NCBI GenBank assembly: GCA_014204435.1
Contig: JACHLF010000012.1
Span: 32,791 to 96,790, forward strand
Length of the DNA stretch: 64,000 nt
Origin: Mycobacteroides chelonae
Lineage (GTDB): Bacteria; Actinomycetota; Actinomycetes; Mycobacteriales; Mycobacteriaceae
Direction of reading: 5' to 3'
This document shows positions 58,187 to 64,000 of the stretch, piece after piece (position 1 is the stretch's first letter; each line of letters opens with the position of its first letter). Under the pieces are notes generated by a model, which was not told the origin of the DNA, did not search any database, and worked only from the letters and a program-made list of their open reading frames with translations. The translations under genes were made by a program, and so were the position numbers.

Positions 58187-59058
58187 CGGGTGCGGGGCGA
58201 TTCGCGCCGAGCCCGTCGGGCGACCTCCACCTAGGCAATCTGCGCACGGCGCTGTTGGCGTGGCTGCTCGCGCGGTCGAGCGGGCGCCGGTTCCTGATGC
58301 GAGTGGAGGATCTGGATACCCGCACCAGCGCCGAGGTGGCCGATCGCCAGCTGGCGGATCTGGCCGCGATCGGTGTGCGGTGGGATGCACCGGTGATGTG
58401 GCAATCCAACCGCACCGCCGCCTACGGCGACGCTATCGCATCGTTGGAATCTCGCGGACTGCTCTACGAATGTTATTGCAGCAGAATAGATATCGCCCAG
58501 GCTCCGACGGCACCGCATGCCCCACCCGGGGCATACCCAGGTACCTGCCGCGACCTGTCGGAAACACAACGCGCAGAGCGCCGTCTGGACCGTTCTCAGC
58601 GCCCGCCCGCACTTCGGTTGCGCACACAGAACTCGCCTTGCACCGTGCAGGATCTGTTGCACGGTGCATACACCGGCCTGGTCGATGATTTCGTGGTGCG
58701 CCGTGGCGATGGTGTGACGGCCTACAACGTGGCGGTGGTGATCGACGACCACGCACAGGGCATCGACCAGGTGGTGCGCGGCGACGACCTCTTGACCTCC
58801 GCACCGAGGCAGGCGTACTTGGCCACGCTGCTGGGGTATCCGGTACCGACGTACGCCCATGTCCCGTTGGTGCTCAACACCGCAGGTGCACGGCTGGCCA
58901 AACGCGATGGGTCGGTAACCATCGCCGACCTGGGTGCACAGCCCGCCTTCCGGTTGATCTGCGATTCACTGGGTTACGCGGCCACCGACGCCACCGACCT
59001 GCTGCGACTGTTCGACGCGCGGCGCATCCCCCGTGAGCCCTGGATATACCAGGGCTGA
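58183..59058 (+). CDS. gluQ: Glutamyl-queuosine tRNA(Asp) synthetase
   Basis: A 291-residue truncated GluRS-like enzyme: FAPSPSGDLHLGNLRTALLA (HIGH motif as HLGN), RVEDLDTRTSAEVADRQLAD, the zinc site CYCSRIDIA...YPGTCRDLS (CxC, Y, C), IDDHAQGIDQVVRGDDLLTS and AKRDGSVTIA (KMSKS-like). It lacks the anticodon-binding domain and attaches glutamate to queuosine in tRNA-Asp. The queuosine gene tgt is 1.4 kb away, an appropriate pairing. GTG 58183 overlaps the ligC stop. Confidence 0.93.
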   Translation: MTGAGRFAPSPSGDLHLGNLRTALLAWLLARSSGRRFLMRVEDLDTRTSAEVADRQLADLAAIGVRWDAPVMWQSNRTAAYGDAIASLESRGLLYECYCSRIDIAQAPTAPHAPPGAYPGTCRDLSETQRAERRLDRSQRPPALRLRTQNSPCTVQDLLHGAYTGLVDDFVVRRGDGVTAYNVAVVIDDHAQGIDQVVRGDDLLTSAPRQAYLATLLGYPVPTYAHVPLVLNTAGARLAKRDGSVTIADLGAQPAFRLICDSLGYAATDATDLLRLFDARRIPREPWIYQG

Positions 59059-59134
59059 TCCGACGAGGCCCGGATGTTGCCCCGGGACGCGCAAAGGGGG
59101 CACGCGGGCAGCGCCCAGAGAGATCCGCGGCACG

Positions 59135-60364
59135 TTAGCCGATACTCACCGGCAGATCAGCCAACCCGCGCAACGTGACATTCGGCTTATAGCTGGGTTC
59201 GCCGATGAGCCGTGCCCCGGGGAACCGGGCGGTGATCGAACTCAACGCCAGCTTGGTCTCCAGCCGGGCCAGCGGCGCGCCCAGACAGAAGTGCGGTCCG
59301 TGCCCGAAGGCCAGGTGCTTGGTCTCGGTGCGGTCAGGGTCGAAGACCTCAAGGTCCGGACCGACCTCCGGATCGCGTTGGGCGGCCGCGAGCATCAACA
59401 GCACCCATTCCCCGTGGGGCAGCGTGAAGTCGCGAATCTGCATGTCGCCCTCGGCCACTCGGGCCACCATGTGCACCGGCGGGTCGTAACGCAGCGTCTC
59501 TTCGATGACCTGTGGCGCGCGATCGGCGTTGTTTCCCAAAAGTTTCCATTGGTGAGGTTCACGCAGCATCGCCAACGAGGCGTTGGCGATCAAGTTGACC
59601 GTGGTCTCGTGCCCGGCGATGAGCAGCAGGGTGCAGGTGGAGATGATCTCTTCTTCGGTGAGCTGATCACCGCCCTCTTTGACCTGAATCAGCGCGGACA
59701 GCAGATCATCGCCCAGGTTCCGGCGCCGGGCGGCGATGAGGCCGATGAAGTAGTCCCACATCCAGTGGCTCGCCTGGATGCGCTCGTCCATGTTCCCCTC
59801 GGCCTGCCCGGTGAAGGCGAACACGGGATCCAATCCCTGGCCGAGAAGTGCTGAAGCCCTACCGAATTCAGGCTCGTCCTCGATCGGAACACCCAACATG
59901 CGGCAGATCACCGCGACGGGCAACGGATAGGCGAAATCGGTGACCAGATTAAAGGTGCCACGGCGGGCAATGTCGTCCAGCAGCCGGTCCACGAGCGCCT
60001 GGATATACTCGGCCATCGCGTTGATGACCTTGGGCGCAAATGCCTTTGCGGCAAGCTTGCGCAGCCGGGTGTGATCGGGTGCGTCCAGTCCCAAGAAGGA
60101 TGGCCTGGCGATCAGATTGGGGTTCTGCATGAGCTGCCGCTGGACGATCTTCGACTTGCGGCGATCCGAGGACGCCTGCGGATGGCGCAGCACGGCATTG
60201 CAGTCGGCGAAGGTCGCCAACACACTCACTCCCATGCCAGGCGGGTGCACCGGCCCGGGCTGCGTCTGCTCGACCAGCTGCCGGTACACCGGGTACGGAT
60301 TTGCACGATTGGCCGGGTCGAGCACCTGAAGCAAGAGCGTGCCCGGGTCGGTCGTAGTAGGCAT
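59135..60364 (-). CDS. Cytochrome P450
   Basis: A 409-residue P450: FLGLDAPDHTRLRKLAAKAF (C-helix), LLLIAGHETTVNLIANASLA (I-helix with oxygen-activating AGHET), VIEETLRYDPPVHMVARVAE (ExxR) and HLAFGHGPHFCLGAPLARLE, the haem Cys loop. Actinobacterial hydroxylases of this group act on steroids, fatty acids, terpenes or secondary metabolites. No ferredoxin or reductase gene adjoins it. ATG 60364 starts MPTTTDPGTLL; the frame to 60610 is an extension. It lies between gluQ and tgt without obvious functional link. Confidence 0.94.
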   Translation of the reverse strand: MPTTTDPGTLLLQVLDPANRANPYPVYRQLVEQTQPGPVHPPGMGVSVLATFADCNAVLRHPQASSDRRKSKIVQRQLMQNPNLIARPSFLGLDAPDHTRLRKLAAKAFAPKVINAMAEYIQALVDRLLDDIARRGTFNLVTDFAYPLPVAVICRMLGVPIEDEPEFGRASALLGQGLDPVFAFTGQAEGNMDERIQASHWMWDYFIGLIAARRRNLGDDLLSALIQVKEGGDQLTEEEIISTCTLLLIAGHETTVNLIANASLAMLREPHQWKLLGNNADRAPQVIEETLRYDPPVHMVARVAEGDMQIRDFTLPHGEWVLLMLAAAQRDPEVGPDLEVFDPDRTETKHLAFGHGPHFCLGAPLARLETKLALSSITARFPGARLIGEPSYKPNVTLRGLADLPVSIG

Positions 60365-60408
60365 CTGTTCAGTGTGCGCCCGAATGCTGAGATCTGCCTT
60401 AATTCCGC

Positions 60409-61629
60409 TCAGCGGTAGTAGCGGCCCAGGGTGTCTTCGCGCAGTTCCTCGAAACGGCCGTCCACGATGCTGGCACGGATGCGGTCGACCAGGCCGATGG
60501 TGAAGCGCTCGTTGTGGATGGTGGCCAGCGTCGAGGCCAGGATCTCCTTGGCCTTGAACAGATGATGCATGTAGGCCCGGGTGTAGTGCGTGCAGGTGTA
60601 GCAGTCGCATTCGGCGTCGATGGGGGTGAAATCCCGGCGGTACCTGGCACCGGTGATGTTCACGCGGCCGTCTCGGGTATAGACGGCGGCATTACGCGCG
60701 ACCCGCGAGGGGGACACGCAGTCGAAGGTGTCCGCCCCGGCGGCGACCGCCGCAAAGAGGTCGTCGGGCTCACTGATCCCGAGCAGGTGTCGCGGCTTGT
60801 GTTCGGGCAGTTCGGATGTCACCCAGCCGACGATGGTACCCAGGTTCTGCTTCTCCAGCGCGCCGCCGATCCCGTAGCCGTCGAAACCCCGACCTTCCTC
60901 GCTGGCAAGGGTTTCCAGCCCACGTGCCGCCTGACGACGAAGATCCTCGTACTGCGCGCCCTGCACCACCCCGAACAAGGCCTGATACGGCTTGTCGGCG
61001 CGCTCGCGAGTGAGCTTCTCGTGTTCATCGAGACAACGCTGCGCCCACTCGTGGGTGCGCTGCACCGAATCCTCTTGGTATTCACGGGTGTTGATCAGTG
61101 TGGTGAGCTCGTCGAAGGCGAACATGATGTCGGCGCCGAGCTGGTGCTGGATCCGCATGGACACTTCGGGGGTGAACCGGTGGGTGGACCCGTCCAGATG
61201 TGAGGTGAAGGTGACGCCCTCGTCGTCGACGTGGGCGAGTTTGTCCTTACCGGCGACCACATGGTTGTCGGCACGCGCGCAGTCGACCTCCATCGCCATC
61301 ACCTTGCGTGCGCCGGACCCCAGCGAGAGCACCTGGAATCCGCCGCTGTCGGTGAACGTGGGACAGGGCCAGTTCATGAAGGCACCCAGGCCACCGGCCT
61401 CGTCGACGATGTCGGGGCCCGGCTGCAGGTACAGGTGGTAGGCGTTGGCGAGGACGGCCTGCGCCCCGAGGGCGGCCATGGTTTCCGGCAGCACCGCCTT
61501 GACGGTGGCCTTGGTCCCGACGGCGATGAAGGCCGGGGTCTGGATATCGCCGTGCGGAGTGTGGATGACGCCGGCCCGTCCCGCGGTACCGGGCAGGGTC
61601 GCATCGACGGAGAAATACGGGTCAGTCAT
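60409..61629 (-). CDS. tgt: tRNA-guanine transglycosylase (Tgt)
   Basis: Replaces guanine-34 of GUN-anticodon tRNAs with preQ1 or queuine. The 406-residue barrel enzyme has TFTDSGGFQVLSLGSGARKV, IMFAFDELTTL, ALFGVVQGAQYEDLRRQAAR, YGIGGALEKQNLG, the nucleophile Asp in ADTFDCVSPSRVARNAAVYT and the zinc site CDCYTCTHYTRAYMHHL. The last features resemble queuine-using enzymes as much as preQ1-using ones. No queuosine synthesis genes are in view. Starts at ATG 61629. Confidence 0.95.
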   Translation of the reverse strand: MTDPYFSVDATLPGTAGRAGVIHTPHGDIQTPAFIAVGTKATVKAVLPETMAALGAQAVLANAYHLYLQPGPDIVDEAGGLGAFMNWPCPTFTDSGGFQVLSLGSGARKVMAMEVDCARADNHVVAGKDKLAHVDDEGVTFTSHLDGSTHRFTPEVSMRIQHQLGADIMFAFDELTTLINTREYQEDSVQRTHEWAQRCLDEHEKLTRERADKPYQALFGVVQGAQYEDLRRQAARGLETLASEEGRGFDGYGIGGALEKQNLGTIVGWVTSELPEHKPRHLLGISEPDDLFAAVAAGADTFDCVSPSRVARNAAVYTRDGRVNITGARYRRDFTPIDAECDCYTCTHYTRAYMHHLFKAKEILASTLATIHNERFTIGLVDRIRASIVDGRFEELREDTLGRYYR

Positions 61630-61681
61630 TTGGGGATATTTTGCCTTGGCACGTCGCGGCCCTGAGTCGTAGGCTCAGATC

Positions 61682-62233
61682 ATGACATCGACGTCGGATC
61701 TTCTCGCGCTGGAAAGTGGCACCTCCACGCAGGAGGCACTGACCTTCTTCGACAATCTGGAGCCGGTGCGCGCAGAGGAATTGACCGGTCAGCGATGGCA
61801 TGGGGGCGAGGTGCCGACCGGGCATTCGATGGACGGCATCCTCACCGTCTCCGGCTGGTACGGCAAGCAATTCGATGACGTAGACCACGTGCATCCGCTG
61901 CTGTTCAGCGACGGTGGCGGCGATATCTTCGCGGTCGATCCGATGCTGGCGCCGATGGGCCTGGCGGGCCGGATCAGCGGGCTGACCGAGTCCCCGATGG
62001 TCAAGCGGACCTCACCCACCGCCCTGTCCGCACTCAAGCCGCTGATCAGGACAAACAAACACCGCGCGCGGCTACGCAACATCGAGTTCCGCGGAGCTGT
62101 CAGCGCTGCCATGGTCTACGACCACAAGGCGATCATCGACCACTTCCGCAAGGTCGACGACGCGACGCTGCTGGGCATCATGGACCTGCGCGACATGGAC
62201 CAGCCGTACTTCTTCACCTTGCGCCGAGACTGA
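61682..62233 (+). CDS. GXWXG-domain/DUF4334 protein
   Basis: A 183-residue protein: AEELTGQRWHGGEVPTGHSM (GXWXG motif as GQRWHGG), ILTVSGWYGKQFDDVDHVHP, FAVDPMLAPMGLAGRISGLT, and a DUF4334 half (LRNIEFRGAVSAAMVYDHKA, IIDHFRKVDDATLLGIMDLR). The pair of domains resembles small ligand-binding beta proteins, function unknown. A good promoter, TTGGCA-18-TAGGCT, ends six bases before ATG 61682, so it is probably leaderless. Divergent from tgt. Confidence 0.82.
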   Translation: MTSTSDLLALESGTSTQEALTFFDNLEPVRAEELTGQRWHGGEVPTGHSMDGILTVSGWYGKQFDDVDHVHPLLFSDGGGDIFAVDPMLAPMGLAGRISGLTESPMVKRTSPTALSALKPLIRTNKHRARLRNIEFRGAVSAAMVYDHKAIIDHFRKVDDATLLGIMDLRDMDQPYFFTLRRD

Positions 62234-62277
62234 CGCGTGCTGCCGACCATCTAGGCTGCCCGGGTAAGAGCGCCGAA

Positions 62278-62690
62278 ATGATCTTGTTTGAACGATCTTT
62301 CGCACATTCACCGCAACAGGTCTGGCAGGCAATCGTCGCTCCCGATCTGTGGTCACTACAGACCAATGGATTCCGGCCGGCGGTCGGTTGCCAGTACCGC
62401 ATCACGCACCCGACTATTGGGCACCGGTGAGTGCACCGTTGGCGCCGCCGATCCGGGTGCGCTGGCGGCGGTCGAGTTCGTGGTGCGGTACGCGAGGGTG
62501 ACCCCGCTCGCTGGACCATCAGCCATCCACTCAGCGCTATGGATGGCGGCACCGACCTCACCACGTATCTCGACGGGGTTGATATCAACGATCACGCCGA
62601 GAAGGTGGATGCGTGTGGTGGTCGACAGCACGGCGAGATCCGCACACCTATTGGCGGAACGGCTGGGGCGGCCACAAACACCCCCTGAGC
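62278..62690 (+). pseudogene. SRPBCC/START-family protein, multiply frameshifted
   Basis: Three frames contribute pieces of one START-like protein. From ATG 62278: MILFERSFAHSPQQVWQAIV and APDLW, stopping at 62430. In the 62431 frame: RWTISHPLSAMDGGTDLTTY, LDGVDINDHAEKVDA. In the third frame: VVVDSTARSAHLLAERLGRP to the end. No single frame is intact, so the gene is decayed. The order of the pieces matches an ArsR-linked SRPBCC protein. It fills the region between the GXWXG gene and the right-hand toxin locus. Confidence 0.65.
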
Positions 62691-62718
62691 TGTAATAACA
62701 GCCAGGGGATAATGGCGG

Positions 62719-62739
62719 TGGCGGAGGGATTTGAACCCT
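62719..62739 (-). other. Degenerate tRNA 3' end (possible old attachment core)
   Basis: On the minus strand AGGGTTCAAATCCCTCCGCCA looks like a tRNA T-loop joined to an acceptor CCA end, with about six bases missing compared with the tRNA-Ser at 52655. No complete cloverleaf exists. It lies at the edge between the decayed SRPBCC gene and the toxin locus, where a mobile-element junction would be expected. Confidence 0.35.
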
Positions 62740-62842
62740 ATTCAGCCACCCTTGGTACCAGCCAAAACCAGCTTTACCTGCTGAAATACATCCCTGTAGT
62801 TCACACTAGTTATCTGTAACTGTGGGCAGAGTGTGGGCGCGC

Positions 62843-63256
62843 CTACCGAGACACGGCAGGGCCCCACTCCTTCTCGGCGTTAGAGCGCATCAGCGCTCGC
62901 AACTCGTCGCACGTCGATTCGAGGCGGTTCGGATCAAACAAGTCGTGAATCCGCTGGATGTTGTCTCGCGCCCAGGCGATCTCTTCGAGAGCGGGCAGGT
63001 AGCGGATTTCGTGCGTCTGGTCGAGACGTTGTTTGAGCAGCGAAATCCAGAATCCCTGTTCGGGTAACCGCGCTGGTGCGATGGATAGTTGCAGCTGCCC
63101 GCGATCGTTGGCGATTCTCCATACCAGGGTCTCGCCGGTCACGGTGATCGCCGCATTCACACCAGAAAGGTCGGTTTTCGAGTTGGTGATCCGGTTCGTG
63201 GGATCGAGGTAGAGGAATTCAAAGTACCGAAGGAAGGCTTCGAGTAGAGCTTTCAT
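62843..63256 (-). CDS. Small partner (putative immunity protein) of the toxin gene
   Basis: A 137-residue acidic cytosolic protein starting MKALLEAFLRYFEFLYLDPT, with NRITNSKTDLSGVNAAITVT, WRIANDRGQLQLSIAPARLP and a C-terminal helix DELRALMRSNAEKEWGP. No signal peptide. Its ATG 63256 overlaps the stop of the preceding large gene by ATGA, the usual toxin-immunity coupling. The family looks like an immunity protein of polymorphic toxins but I cannot name it with confidence. Confidence 0.6.
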   Translation of the reverse strand: MKALLEAFLRYFEFLYLDPTNRITNSKTDLSGVNAAITVTGETLVWRIANDRGQLQLSIAPARLPEQGFWISLLKQRLDQTHEIRYLPALEEIAWARDNIQRIHDLFDPNRLESTCDELRALMRSNAEKEWGPAVSR

Positions 63257-64000
63257 CTTCCCGCCTCCGTCCGAGGTACGAACGTCGTGTCATCGATTCG
63301 CTCGTAACCATGCTCTTGGATGTACCTGAGCTCAGCACCAGTGTAGGTGTCGGCCCGGATTTCATAGAACGGCACCGATAGTTTGATCGTGTCCCCGTTT
63401 GCGATGGCCATGTCAAGTACGTGTTGGTTGGCTGCGAGCTGCTGAGTCGGAGTGGACCGGTACCACGCGTCACCTATGTCGAAATAGCTTGCCCCGTGCT
63501 GCTTGGCAACTTCGACGTACGACGGGCCCCCATTGCGCGGCTCGAACGGCCCCAGCACGGTTTCGCCGCTGCCGGTGAGGTGTTGTTCGGCAAGGCCGCG
63601 GAGTTCGGGGCTCATCACATCGACGGGGTGGGGGATGTTGAACTCAGGGCGCGCGGTCTCTAGTGGGCTGTCGAAGTCGAACGCTGTGGGGTTGCCGCCC
63701 GGCATGCCGTGGCCGCCGCCGTGATCACCGATGCCGCCCGTATGGTCGCCGCCAAAGCCACCACCTCCGCTGTGTTCCACGGTCGGCGGGGGGTGGGGGC
63801 CAGGCAAGTCGTGGGTGAGTGCGTGTCCTTCGGCGCTGGTGAGGTCGCCGAGGAGCCCGCGTGCTCCGGCTGCGGCTTCGCCGCCGACTGCCCCGCCCGC
63901 TAGGGTTTCGGTGCCCAAGATGATGTTCTTGCCGATGGATTCGCCGGGGTGGTTGTAGAACTCCTTGGCCTCTTCAATGCCCATCTTGGATGCAGCCAGG
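63253..64000 (-). CDS. C-terminal part of a polymorphic (type VII-style) toxin, cut by window edge
   Basis: An open frame running off the right edge with no start in view. Visible order: GIEEAKEFYNHPGESIGKNI, a small-residue GGAVGGEAAAGARGLLGDL stretch, a Gly/His/Pro hinge (FGGDHTGGIGDHGGGHGMPG), then a C-terminal domain FNIPHPVDVMSPELRGLAEQ, GASYFDIGDAWYRSTPTQQL and LDMAIANGDTIKLSVPFYEI. This is the build of toxins with a long N-terminal export region and a short C-terminal enzymatic tip. Downstream overlap with a small gene supports a toxin-immunity pair. Confidence 0.65.
   Translation of the reverse strand, partial: LAASKMGIEEAKEFYNHPGESIGKNIILGTETLAGGAVGGEAAAGARGLLGDLTSAEGHALTHDLPGPHPPPTVEHSGGGGFGGDHTGGIGDHGGGHGMPGGNPTAFDFDSPLETARPEFNIPHPVDVMSPELRGLAEQHLTGSGETVLGPFEPRNGGPSYVEVAKQHGASYFDIGDAWYRSTPTQQLAANQHVLDMAIANGDTIKLSVPFYEIRADTYTGAELRYIQEHGYERIDDTTFVPRTEAGR

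Overview
The window is high-GC actinobacterial chromosome and looks like a rapidly growing mycobacterium, most likely of the Mycobacteroides abscessus/chelonae group (inference from gene content, no search run). From memory of the M. tuberculosis map, the backbone follows the Rv3701c to Rv3731 order: egtD-egtC-egtB-egtA, asd, ask, leuA, dnaQ-like exonuclease, murT-gatD, recR, ebfC, ami1, an SRPBCC protein, a FAD oxidase/methyltransferase pair, dnaX, aspC, ffs (SRP RNA), tRNA-Ser, lucA, then polD1 and ligC. Accessory blocks sit between these landmarks.

Layout. 1-3990: ergothioneine operon on the minus strand, cut by the left edge inside egtD. 4026-18616: accessory block with an SDR and an NTF2-like gene sharing one operator, an F420-type oxidoreductase, a four-gene amino-sugar operon (sugar transporter, BadF-type kinase, SIS protein, a trimmed NagA), two gene remnants, a methyltransferase, an ammonium transporter, a nitronate-monooxygenase homologue behind a KstR-like site, two secreted sensor-domain paralogues, a frameshifted DUF486 gene, TPR genes and a DUF4185 protein. 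18680-25947: aspartate-family and leucine biosynthesis (asd, ask, leuA), with a tandem pair of DUF3558 lipoproteins, one broken. leuA has a small upstream ORF with three consecutive Leu codons followed by a hairpin. 25944-28457: zinc-independent ribosomal proteins (L31, L28, L33, S14, S18) and the hibernation GTPase MRF, arranged around a Zur-type box. 28470-33372: serine hydrolase, DEDDh exonuclease, acyl-CoA dehydrogenase, aminoglycoside-phosphotransferase-like kinase and MarR regulator.

33563-38627: a winged-helix gene with two operators, then cell-wall genes murT-gatD, recombination genes recR-ebfC, and amidase ami1. 38677-43700: a catabolic pair (flavin monooxygenase-like and crotonase) divergent from a TetR regulator, an APH-like kinase and a second, divergent enolase homologue. 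43777-51370: FAD oxidase with fatty-acid methyltransferase, dnaX, two paralogous lipoproteins, aspC and the SRP RNA. 51497-55917: thioesterase, lipoproteins, tRNA-Ser(GGA), an MpaB/DUF2236 oxygenase and lucA. 56075-59058: NHEJ-type polymerase polD1 and ligase ligC with interleaved divergent promoters, then gluQ. 59135-62690: cytochrome P450, tgt (queuine insertion, functionally linked to gluQ), a GXWXG protein and an SRPBCC pseudogene. 62843-64000: a toxin C-terminus and its small partner, running off the right edge.

Two genome-style features recur. Many genes have a TAnnnT -10 hexamer 6-8 bases before the start codon, which indicates leaderless mRNAs. Many convergent gene pairs share overlapping stop codons (CTAG, TTAG, CTAA). 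At least six loci look decayed: 10434-11006, 15772-16121, 16147-16442, 21665-21892, 21984-22888 and 62278-62690.
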